Shown here: positions 18,290-26,306 of the stretch, piece by piece | Layout of the letters: every line of letters begins with the position of its first letter | How positions within the stretch are numbered: the first letter of the stretch is position 1 | Assembly (NCBI GenBank): GCA_964636985.1 | Contig: CAZWSX010000036.1 | Coordinates: 1 to 60,342 of the forward strand | Source: CAZWSX01 sp964636985 | Lineage (GTDB): Bacteria > Planctomycetota > Planctomycetia > Pirellulales > Pirellulaceae | DNA: 60,342 bases | Direction of reading: 5' to 3' | Notes under the pieces: model-generated | Told to the model about the DNA's origin: nothing | The model's database searches: none | The model's input: only the letters and a program-made list of their open reading frames with translations | Program-made: the position numbers and the translations under genes

Positions 18290-19351
18290 ATGACACGTAT
18301 CCAAGAACCCGTCTCGAATTCCACCGGCCATCACGGCCCCGCGCGCGGTTCGTCGCTCCCTAGCGACGACGTCGAAGCCGTTGCCAAACTCCAGCAGGCG
18401 CAGCGCCGTGTGAAGGATGAAGTCTCGAAGCTCGTCGTTGGACAAGAATCGGTTGTCGAGTCTCTGCTGATCGGTCTCCTTTGCCGCGGCCACGTGCTGA
18501 TGCACGGCGTTCCTGGTTTGGGCAAAACATTGATGGCCCGCACGCTCGCCAAGACGCTGGAAATGGAGTTTCGCCGCATCCAGTTCACGCCCGACTTGAT
18601 GCCCTCCGACATTACGGGGGCCGACGTGATGGAAGAAGAGCAGTCGTCAGGACGGCACTCGATCGCCTTCCGCCCCGGCCCAGTTTTCACGAACTTCCTG
18701 CTCGCCGACGAAATCAATCGCACGCCCCCTAAAACACAAGCTGCCCTGCTTCAAGCAATGCAGGAAGGCGAAGTCTCCGTAGGTCGCGAGACGTATCGCT
18801 TGAAGCCTCCGTTCTTCGTCTGTGCCACACAAAATCCGATCGAAATGGAAGGGACCTATCCCCTTCCCGAAGCACAGATCGACCGCTTTATGTTCCTGGT
18901 CAAAGTGGTGTACCCCACCGTCGACGAGGAAGTCCAAATCATCAAAGGGACGACGACGGCGACGACGACGGAAGTCGGTACCGCCCTGTCGACCGAAGAC
19001 GTCTTGCGGCTGCAAGAGCTCGTTCGCGGTGTGCCGATCGCCGACGGTGTAATCCGTTACGCCGCGCGTTTAGTCTCGGCCACACGGCCTGGCGTCCCAG
19101 GCGGCGTCGATTCGGTCCATCGCTTTGTTTCGTATGGTGCCAGCCCGCGAGCGAGCCAATTCCTCGTGCTCGGCGGCAAGGCCCGCGCCATCCTCTCCGG
19201 TCGTTACCACGTCGACTTCGCCGACATCCGCGCGGTCGCCCATGCCGTGTTGCGGCATCGCCTGGTGCTCAACTTCCATGCTCGCGCCGAGAACATCGAC
19301 GCTGATCACCTGATCGACCGCCTGCTGAAAGAGATTCCGCAAGAAGGTTAG
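18290..19351 (+). CDS. MoxR family AAA ATPase (cluster 2)
   Basis: A 353-residue MoxR ATPase. Walker A is GVPGLGKT (near residues 75-82), Walker B LLADEINR, and the sensor stretch FVCATQNPIEMEGTYPLPE. A polar N-terminal extension of about 30 residues precedes the domain. A run of threonines and alanines (GTTTATTTEVG) interrupts the usual linker near residue 222. It opens cluster 2 (DUF58, BatA-like, 1240-residue protein, vWA/GATase protein), all on the plus strand with short gaps. It is similar to but clearly diverged from the MoxR at 4200-5186. Confidence 0.93.
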   Translation: MTRIQEPVSNSTGHHGPARGSSLPSDDVEAVAKLQQAQRRVKDEVSKLVVGQESVVESLLIGLLCRGHVLMHGVPGLGKTLMARTLAKTLEMEFRRIQFTPDLMPSDITGADVMEEEQSSGRHSIAFRPGPVFTNFLLADEINRTPPKTQAALLQAMQEGEVSVGRETYRLKPPFFVCATQNPIEMEGTYPLPEAQIDRFMFLVKVVYPTVDEEVQIIKGTTTATTTEVGTALSTEDVLRLQELVRGVPIADGVIRYAARLVSATRPGVPGGVDSVHRFVSYGASPRASQFLVLGGKARAILSGRYHVDFADIRAVAHAVLRHRLVLNFHARAENIDADHLIDRLLKEIPQEG

Positions 19352-19426
19352 TGGGACCGTAGCCGCGTTCGCCAGAACGTGGATGCCCCGGTAGAAACTA
19401 TCGATACCCTAACTACTGACGCACCA

Positions 19427-20323
19427 ATGCCCCTGGCCGCCAAAGATCTCGTCGACCCTGTCTTCTTCTCGCGACTCGAAAGCCTCGAGCTGCGAGCTCG
19501 GAGCATCGTCGAGGGTTTTCTCCACGGCATGCATCGCAGTCCGTTCATCGGGTTCAGTGTCGAGTTCGCTTCGCATCGCGAGTATGTCCCTGGCGATGAC
19601 CCGCGGCACGTCAACTGGAAGGTGTACGCCCGCACCAAGCGGCTGTACGTGAAAGAGTTCGACGCCGAAACGAACATGAACGTCCACATCATTCTGGACG
19701 TGAGCGGCTCGATGAGTTGTTCCGCCTCGGGGCGTAGCAAGCTCGAGTACGCGGCGTCGCTCGCGGCGGCGCTGGCCCACTTGGCGCTCAAGCAGCACGA
19801 CGCCGTCGGCGTGACGATTTTCGCCGACGACCTGATCAACCACGTGGCCCCGCGAGCCAAGGCGCATCAGCTCGATTCGATCCTGCAAGCGATCGTGAGC
19901 GAACGGCCTCGTCCCGCCACCAATGCGGGCAAGGCCTTGCACAAAGCGGCCGAGATGGCCAAGCATCGCGGCCTGATCATTTTGATTAGCGATTTCTTCG
20001 ACGACCTTGAAGCGATCCAGCGCGGTATGGATAGCTTCCGCTTCCGCAATCACGAGGTCCTGGCCTTCCACATTTGGGACCGCTGGGAACGCGACTTCCC
20101 CGAAGACGGCAATTTCCGTTTTCGCGATTTGGAAACCGGCGAAGAGATCACCGCTCGGGCCGAAGGGGTCCGCGAGCACTACCTCCGCGAAGTAAACCGC
20201 TTTCGCGACGACATCGAACGGATCTGCCGCAATCGCGCGATCGACCGGATCGAACTTACCACCGACATGCCGCTCGATAAGGCCCTTTTGGATTACCTCG
20301 TTAAGCGCTCCAAGTCTATGTAA
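19427..20323 (+). CDS. DUF58 domain protein (cluster 2)
   Basis: A 298-residue DUF58 protein. Hallmarks are FASHREYVPGDDPRHVNWKV near residue 47 and a vWA metal site ILDVSGSMS (D, S, S all present), so unlike many DUF58 proteins it keeps a full DxSxS. The start is uncertain: an in-frame GTG at 19379 adds 16 residues and neither has a ribosome site. It follows the MoxR gene by 75 bases (27 from the GTG) and precedes the BatA-like gene by 42 bases. DUF58 proteins are the standard partners of MoxR ATPases. Confidence 0.9.
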   Translation: MPLAAKDLVDPVFFSRLESLELRARSIVEGFLHGMHRSPFIGFSVEFASHREYVPGDDPRHVNWKVYARTKRLYVKEFDAETNMNVHIILDVSGSMSCSASGRSKLEYAASLAAALAHLALKQHDAVGVTIFADDLINHVAPRAKAHQLDSILQAIVSERPRPATNAGKALHKAAEMAKHRGLIILISDFFDDLEAIQRGMDSFRFRNHEVLAFHIWDRWERDFPEDGNFRFRDLETGEEITARAEGVREHYLREVNRFRDDIERICRNRAIDRIELTTDMPLDKALLDYLVKRSKSM

Positions 20324-20365
20324 TTCGAATCGATATAACGACAACACCAAACACTCGTTTACACC

Positions 20366-22384
20366 ATGTTTTTCGTTCAGGCTGGGCTCCTCGCGGGGCT
20401 GGCCGCCTTACTCATACCGATCCTCATCCACTTGCTGTTCCGCCTGCGAACGCGGCAGGTCGATCTGGGCACGATTCGCTTCCTCAAAACCGTGATGGAA
20501 GAGAGTTCGCAGCGCCGGCGGGTGATGCGGTGGCTTTTGCTCGCCTTGCGGCTCGGCTGCGTGGCCTTGCTCGCGCTGTTGTTCGCCCGACCTTACTTTC
20601 CAGCCGAGGCCGCTTCGAGCGTTCGCGGGCTGGCAATGTTCCTAATCGACCACTCGGCGACCATGGAACAACGTAGCGACGGAACGCGTCTATTCGATTA
20701 CGCCGTCAGCGAAGCGGAGCGGATCGCCCGATCATTGCCGTCCGGAACGCGCGTCGAGGTCGCCACGTTCGATAGCGAAGTGCGACCCGTCGGTGACAAG
20801 CTGGCCGGCAAGTCGAAGGAAAAGTCGTCGACAATCAGCGCCAACGAAGCCTTTGCGAGTCTGCGAGACAACGATCGTTCCTCGCGTGGAACCGATTACG
20901 CGGCCATGATCGCGTGGGCCCGCGACACGGCCAATCGCATCGACGCCCGCGAAAAGCAGGTTTACATCTTCACCGACTTACAACAATCGGGACTCAATCG
21001 CTCCGACGGGCAAACTCTTCCCGTTGATGTGGTCGCCCACGTCAACCTGGTCGGGAAAGATGTTGCCGAGAACATTGCCCTCACTCAAATCAACATTCCT
21101 CGCACGTGGATTCGTCCCGGCACGACGCCGAAGGTTTCGGCCGTCGTCAGCCACAGCGGATCAACGATCCTGGAAGAAGTCCCAATCACGCTGGTGCTCG
21201 AAAGCGAAGGACGAAAGGTTCAGCAACGCAAGAAGATCCGATTAGAGCCAGAAACGCCCGAGCAAATCGAGTTCGACGTAGGGGCATTGGACGCCGGCCT
21301 GTGGCAAGGAAAGGTGTCGGTCGAGTGGGACGATGCCCTCGCGTTTGACAATCAACGCTTCCTCGCTATCCAAGCCGCTCCCGCGATGAAGATCCTGCTG
21401 GTTGACGGAGCCTCCGCCAAACAGAAATGGAACGCGACGACTTACTTCCTCGAAACGGCGCTGCGACTGGCTGCTGAAGGACAAGACTACGCCGAGAGCC
21501 CCTTCGCGCCGGAAGTTGTCTCGCACGAAGATGGCACCTGGCACACACGCTTAAATCAATACAGCGCCGTGGTGCTGGCCGACGTGCCGTCGATGAGTCC
21601 AGAGCAATGGACCGCCTGTCAGAAGTTTGTCGAGTCCGGCGGCGGCTGCGTCGTCTTCGGGGGCGATCGGACCACGGCCAAAGGCTGGGAGATCGCTTCG
21701 GTAAGCGCGGATTGCCCTGTCACTATTGGCGACGCCCAGTTCGCCACCGAGTTCCCTTGGCGTATTCAGCAGTTCGACGAGAAGAACCCGCTATGGGCAC
21801 CACTGGCTGATCCGCAATTCGCCGACGTGGGCCGCTTGGCCTTCGGCATTCGCTCGGTGTTCACTGCCAAGCCGGGTGCCTCGGTGCTTGCCAAGTTCCG
21901 CGGTGGCGACCCTGCCATGATCGATCAAACCATCGGCAAGGGACACTTGCTGTGGTGCGCTTGGCCCGTGGATGCCCGCGGCAGTTTCTGGCCCAAGGGA
22001 CGGTTGTTCGTCCCGATGACACATCAAATGCTCGGTTACGTAACCGGCCTCACCGATGGCGGTCCCGTGCGGCAACGTTCGCTCGATGGACTTCCCCAGC
22101 TCCCAATTGAAACCCAGCCAGGCGTTGTCACGCACGATCGCTACGTCGAGGTGATCAATCCCTCGCCAATCGAATCGGAACTCGACCGCTGCACCGTCGA
22201 CGACCTGGTTGTCCGCTTCGGATTGCGACTGGCCGACGCCAATGCCGGCACGGTCGCCGTTGATGAAAACAAGCCACTCGCCGCCAGCCAGATGCGGCAG
22301 GACGAGTACTGGCACTGGATTTTGTTTGTCTTGATGGGCGCCTTCGCGCTCGAGTTCTTGGTTGCTAATCGGTCCATCGCTTGA
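20366..22384 (+). CDS. BatA-like vWA membrane protein (cluster 2)
   Basis: A 672-residue protein with a BatA N-terminal domain: helix near residues 5-25, a basic LFRLRTRQVDLG loop, and a second helix at about 52-72. The vWA metal site reads LIDHSATM (D, S, T), a DxSxT variant. The middle is a beta-sandwich followed by a GATase-like region (VVLADVPSMSPEQW, then GGGCVVFGGD). The C-terminus has one helix (WHWILFVLMGAFALEFL). It lies between the DUF58 gene and the 1240-residue gene. It matches the cluster 1 gene at 951-3179 in layout. Confidence 0.87.
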   Translation: MFFVQAGLLAGLAALLIPILIHLLFRLRTRQVDLGTIRFLKTVMEESSQRRRVMRWLLLALRLGCVALLALLFARPYFPAEAASSVRGLAMFLIDHSATMEQRSDGTRLFDYAVSEAERIARSLPSGTRVEVATFDSEVRPVGDKLAGKSKEKSSTISANEAFASLRDNDRSSRGTDYAAMIAWARDTANRIDAREKQVYIFTDLQQSGLNRSDGQTLPVDVVAHVNLVGKDVAENIALTQINIPRTWIRPGTTPKVSAVVSHSGSTILEEVPITLVLESEGRKVQQRKKIRLEPETPEQIEFDVGALDAGLWQGKVSVEWDDALAFDNQRFLAIQAAPAMKILLVDGASAKQKWNATTYFLETALRLAAEGQDYAESPFAPEVVSHEDGTWHTRLNQYSAVVLADVPSMSPEQWTACQKFVESGGGCVVFGGDRTTAKGWEIASVSADCPVTIGDAQFATEFPWRIQQFDEKNPLWAPLADPQFADVGRLAFGIRSVFTAKPGASVLAKFRGGDPAMIDQTIGKGHLLWCAWPVDARGSFWPKGRLFVPMTHQMLGYVTGLTDGGPVRQRSLDGLPQLPIETQPGVVTHDRYVEVINPSPIESELDRCTVDDLVVRFGLRLADANAGTVAVDENKPLAASQMRQDEYWHWILFVLMGAFALEFLVANRSIA

Positions 22385-22428
22385 CGCAGGGTCCACCCGC
22401 GAGCGCATTCGCTGTAAGGAATAGTTCG

Positions 22429-25400
22429 ATGAACGCACCAACTCCTCCTCCCTTTGTCAAGCGTTTTGAACAGCTACGGGCACGGCTGCGACGAACCGAT
22501 TCCGCCGCGCGGATCGGCTGGATCGTCGTGTTGCTGCTTGCGGCGCTGGGAGCGGTTGCGGCGCTCGACTTCCGCTACGAGTGGCCCTGGTTGCCGCGAA
22601 TGGTTTTGTCGACGGCGGTCGTAGGGCTGGCTATAGCGACACTGCTGTACGCCATCGTCGGTGCCTTCCTTCGTTGGCGGCGGAGCAATACCGCCGTCGA
22701 GATGGAATCGGCCTTCCCCGAACTCGGCCAGGCGGTGCGAACCTCAGTCCAATTCGGTACCCAGAAGACTGCCGAATACGGCGTCGCCCCGCGACTGGTC
22801 GAGGCCCTGCACGCAACGACCGAACGCCGTGCCGAGCCTCTCGGCCTGGAAACAATGCTCCCATTGCCGCAGTTGATCGGCGCCATCGCCATCGCTTGCA
22901 TCTTGGGCGGCATCGGAGCGGGAGCGGTCCTCACCAATCCTGAATGGCGATTGGCCCTCTCCCGCGTGCTGGGAGGGGACAAGCCTTACACCGAAACTAC
23001 GGTTTCGCCAGGCGACACGCGGATCGACGAAGGGGAACCGCTCCAAATCGCTGTAGCGCTAGCGGGACGGACCAATCGCGAAGTTGTTCTGCGCACGCGT
23101 CAGCTCGACGGTGAATGGACCGAATCGACCATGGCTGCGTCCAAAGCGTTTGCTGCCACCGACAAAAATGCACCAACCACGGCGTCGTTCGAAGCGAAGA
23201 TCGGTTCGCTCAAGAAGCCGCTGGAGTATCAAGTTGTTGTCGGTAAGGTTGAGTCGCCTGTGTTTAGGGCAAACGTTCGCTACCCACTCAAGATCAAGGC
23301 CGTCGAAGGGGAGGTCGTTCCTCCGGCCTACACGCGACAAGCTCCGGCCGTTCAATCCGGCGGTGATTTCGACGTGCTGGAAGGCTCGAAGGTGAAGGTC
23401 TCCATCGAACTCGATCAAGTCATTAAGAGCGGCAACGTCGTGGTGATGACGGCGATTCCAAGCCAAGCCAAACCGAAGGCAGAAGAGACCGCCAAGCCAG
23501 AAGAGGTCGCGAAAGCCGACGAATCAGCGAAAACTCCCGAGACCGAGACGTCGGAATCGCCGGCCGCGAACGATGGCGTCGGCCCCACGCCGGAAGCATC
23601 GCCTGAGACCGTTGCTGCAACGGCCGATGGGAAGCCCGAATCCAAAGAAGAAGCTGCGGTTCCCGAACTGGAACCGGCACAAGACGCCGCTCCAGAGTTG
23701 GTTGCCAACGCCGAAGTGATCGGCTCGTCGCTCATCTTCTCGGTCGAACCGGGCGAATCGCTCATTTACAAGGTCACGGCCGAAGGAGTCGATGGAGCGT
23801 CGCTCAAGGAAACGAGCTTCCGGATCCGCGTCCGCAAGGACCAACCGCCGCAAATCAGCTTCGACGAGCCGGACGATCGTTCCGAATCGCACGCGCTGGC
23901 CGAAGTGATGATGAAGGCCCGCGCCCGCGACGACTACGGTTTGGCTCGCTCGGGGATCGTCTTCCAAGTCAACAATCAGGAAGAGTATCCACTGGTCGCC
24001 GAAGATTTCGAAGAGGCCCTTAAGGCGCTGGAAACTGTCGAAGCGGAAGGGGGCCTTACCCCCAAGACGCAGGCCATCTTGGAAAAGATGCTCCCGCTGG
24101 AGCACTTCAAGCTGTCGCACACCGATAGCGTGATGTACTACGCCTTCGCCGAGGACAATCGTCCGGGAACGGCGCAGCGGAGCGAGACCGACATGCGGTT
24201 TATCGATATCCGGCCCTTCAAGCGGGTCTTCCGCATTCAAGAGCCGATGCCCGGCGAGCCTGGAATGCCTGGTCGCCGGATCATGGCGCTTGAGGAAATG
24301 ATCCACCGCGAGCGAGTTGCCTTGAATCGAACCCTGTCGCTGATGCGGCGCGGTGCTCGCGGACAATCGACCGACCTGAACACCGTCGATAGCCTCGTCC
24401 AATACCAAACGGAAACGGCCGAAGGAGCGCGTGGTTTCGCCGCCTTCCTGCAGAGCCGCGGTTTCGACCGCACCGAACTGTTGGCCGAAGCGGAAGGGGC
24501 CATCATGTCGTCGGTCGACTCGCTCTCGGCGGGCTCGTTCGATACGGCCCAGTTGCAAATGCGCGATGCCTTGAAATACCTGATCGAAATGCGCGATTTA
24601 CTCGAGATCGTCATCAGCATGGGCGATCCGATGCAGCTTCGCGACCTGCAAAACTTCGACCGGGCGTTGATTCAAAAACTGCGCTATCCCAAGTCGGATC
24701 GCAAGAAGCTCGCCAAGCGAATAGTCCAACAGGCCGAGATGCTGGCCCAGCGGCAGCGGCAAGTTGCGCAGTCGGCCACAGCAGGCACTCGCCCGTCCGA
24801 TCAAGGGATGCCAGGCAATGGAAAGCCAAATAAGCCGAACGATCCGACGGAGAACCAGCCCGGTTCGCCGGATAAACCGATGCCCGATCCCATGGAAGAA
24901 AAGACCGAAGGGGCCACCGGCGACGAAAAGCCTGAAGAAAAGAAGGAGGAAGGCAAGAACGAGGAGACGCCTGCCGAGGAAAAGCCTGGTCCCGATTTCC
25001 GTGACCTGGAAGAGAAACAAAACGACATCGCTATTGACGCGGGAATGATCGAAAACGTCGTGAGCGAACTGGAAGGCATGACCGATCAGGCCAAGGAACG
25101 TGCCAGCCAGGCTGCAAGGCAAACCGAATCCGTGGCCGACATGCTCCAATCGAACAAAACCGATTCGGCTAGCGCCGCCTCCAAAGCCGCTGATCAACTC
25201 GACGAGTTGGCCAAGAACCTCAAGGGTTTGCTCAGCCCCGATATTGCCGATCGCATCGCCGCCGCCCGGGATTTGGCTGGCGAATTGGCCCGCCGGGAAG
25301 AGAAAGTTGCCGATGCCGCCGCCAAGCAAACAGAAGGCGAAGAAGCGGGCAAAGACGAGAAGGATCCCGCGAAGAAGGGAGGCAGCGGCAAAGGCCAAGA

Positions 25401-26151
25401 TGACAAGATGGAAGCCGAAAAGACGCGTGGCGCTCTCGAAGGAGAGACCCAGCGTCTGGCCGATGCGGCCGCAACCTTGAAAGATATCCTGGAAGCCGCC
25501 TCGAAATTGACCGACCCAGCCGACGCCAAGGCCGCCAAGGAACTGGCACGCATTGCCAAGGAGAGCAAACTGGACGAAACGGCCGCCAAGGCAAAGCTAG
25601 TTGCCCCGCTCGTTCGCAACGAACGATACGACGACGTCCGTGTCGAAGCCGCCGCCGCCGCTGACCAGTTTCAAAATGCGGCCCAGCAACTCGATTCACT
25701 CTATCGCGCCTTGGTTGCTCCAAAGATCGAGGAGCTGACCAAGCTCGAAGGAGAGCTCGCCGCCGCCGCCGAAAAGATGAACGAGTGGAAATCGGCCGCC
25801 GACATCGAGCAATGGCACGCTGAAGTGGAAGGCATCTTGGAAAAGATGGACGAGATGCGCCTCGGCGGCGAAGGCATGGAAGAGTTCCAAAAGGAACGCG
25901 GCAAAGCCGGCCTGACCGATCGCAACGAGAAGGGGATCGCTGGCTTGTCACGCAGCAAGGGCGGCGTCTACTCCGCACCGACGGCGTATAAAGTCTGGAT
26001 GTCGGCGAACCTGAACCGCGTCCAGCAAATGATTCAGGAGTTGATCCTCGCCGAAATGGCAGCCGAAGGGCGAGAGCCCGCTCCGCCGCAATATGAAGCG
26101 ATGATCGAACGTTATTACGAAATCCTCTCCGCCGCGAAGACCTCCAAGTAA
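22429..26151 (+). CDS. Giant membrane/coiled-coil protein of the MoxR cluster (DUF4175-like)
   Basis: A 1240-residue protein. Three hydrophobic helices lie in the first 180 residues (two near 25-45 and 60-80, a third near 147-167), a pattern like DUF4175. A beta-rich region follows, then a Pro/Glu/Ala-rich linker (about residues 347-424), another folded region, and a second acidic linker (about 804-860, rich in EEKK and PEEK). The last 350 residues are alanine/lysine/glutamate-rich and predicted coiled coil. The ATG at 22429 has AAGGA eight bases upstream; an in-frame TTG at 22381 overlaps the previous stop but is less likely. No enzyme motif is visible. A scaffold role between membrane and periplasm is inference. 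Confidence 0.85.
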   Translation: MNAPTPPPFVKRFEQLRARLRRTDSAARIGWIVVLLLAALGAVAALDFRYEWPWLPRMVLSTAVVGLAIATLLYAIVGAFLRWRRSNTAVEMESAFPELGQAVRTSVQFGTQKTAEYGVAPRLVEALHATTERRAEPLGLETMLPLPQLIGAIAIACILGGIGAGAVLTNPEWRLALSRVLGGDKPYTETTVSPGDTRIDEGEPLQIAVALAGRTNREVVLRTRQLDGEWTESTMAASKAFAATDKNAPTTASFEAKIGSLKKPLEYQVVVGKVESPVFRANVRYPLKIKAVEGEVVPPAYTRQAPAVQSGGDFDVLEGSKVKVSIELDQVIKSGNVVVMTAIPSQAKPKAEETAKPEEVAKADESAKTPETETSESPAANDGVGPTPEASPETVAATADGKPESKEEAAVPELEPAQDAAPELVANAEVIGSSLIFSVEPGESLIYKVTAEGVDGASLKETSFRIRVRKDQPPQISFDEPDDRSESHALAEVMMKARARDDYGLARSGIVFQVNNQEEYPLVAEDFEEALKALETVEAEGGLTPKTQAILEKMLPLEHFKLSHTDSVMYYAFAEDNRPGTAQRSETDMRFIDIRPFKRVFRIQEPMPGEPGMPGRRIMALEEMIHRERVALNRTLSLMRRGARGQSTDLNTVDSLVQYQTETAEGARGFAAFLQSRGFDRTELLAEAEGAIMSSVDSLSAGSFDTAQLQMRDALKYLIEMRDLLEIVISMGDPMQLRDLQNFDRALIQKLRYPKSDRKKLAKRIVQQAEMLAQRQRQVAQSATAGTRPSDQGMPGNGKPNKPNDPTENQPGSPDKPMPDPMEEKTEGATGDEKPEEKKEEGKNEETPAEEKPGPDFRDLEEKQNDIAIDAGMIENVVSELEGMTDQAKERASQAARQTESVADMLQSNKTDSASAASKAADQLDELAKNLKGLLSPDIADRIAAARDLAGELARREEKVADAAAKQTEGEEAGKDEKDPAKKGGSGKGQDDKMEAEKTRGALEGETQRLADAAATLKDILEAASKLTDPADAKAAKELARIAKESKLDETAAKAKLVAPLVRNERYDDVRVEAAAAADQFQNAAQQLDSLYRALVAPKIEELTKLEGELAAAAEKMNEWKSAADIEQWHAEVEGILEKMDEMRLGGEGMEEFQKERGKAGLTDRNEKGIAGLSRSKGGVYSAPTAYKVWMSANLNRVQQMIQELILAEMAAEGREPAPPQYEAMIERYYEILSAAKTSK

Positions 26152-26171
26152 CGTGTGCCAACGAAAAAGTA

Positions 26172-26193
26172 GCACAGACAATCCTGTCTGTGC
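26172..26193. repeat. Short hairpin element, copy 1
   Basis: GCACAGACA and its complement TGTCTGTGC flank the tetraloop ATCC, giving a perfect 9-bp stem. It lies 21 bases after the stop of the 1240-residue gene, in a 155-base gap. A second copy with the same loop and compensatory stem changes is at 56642-56661. Confidence 0.65.
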
Positions 26194-26306
26194 GCGGTGG
26201 GCTCGCTTTAGCAAGTTGAGATGGAACGCAAGACACGTCTCACAAGAAACCAACCGAACCCCTCCAGCGACCCTCAAGCAGCCAACATAAAGAGTCACTC
26301 ACGCTC

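Noticed and set aside
19409..20350. 313-residue frame antisense to the DUF58 gene
   Set aside because: Same reason: shadow of a certain gene.
24598..25398. 266-residue minus-strand frame with many hydrophobic residues
   Set aside because: It mirrors the coiled-coil codons of the 1240-residue gene; Leu/Phe runs come from reversed Lys/Glu codons.
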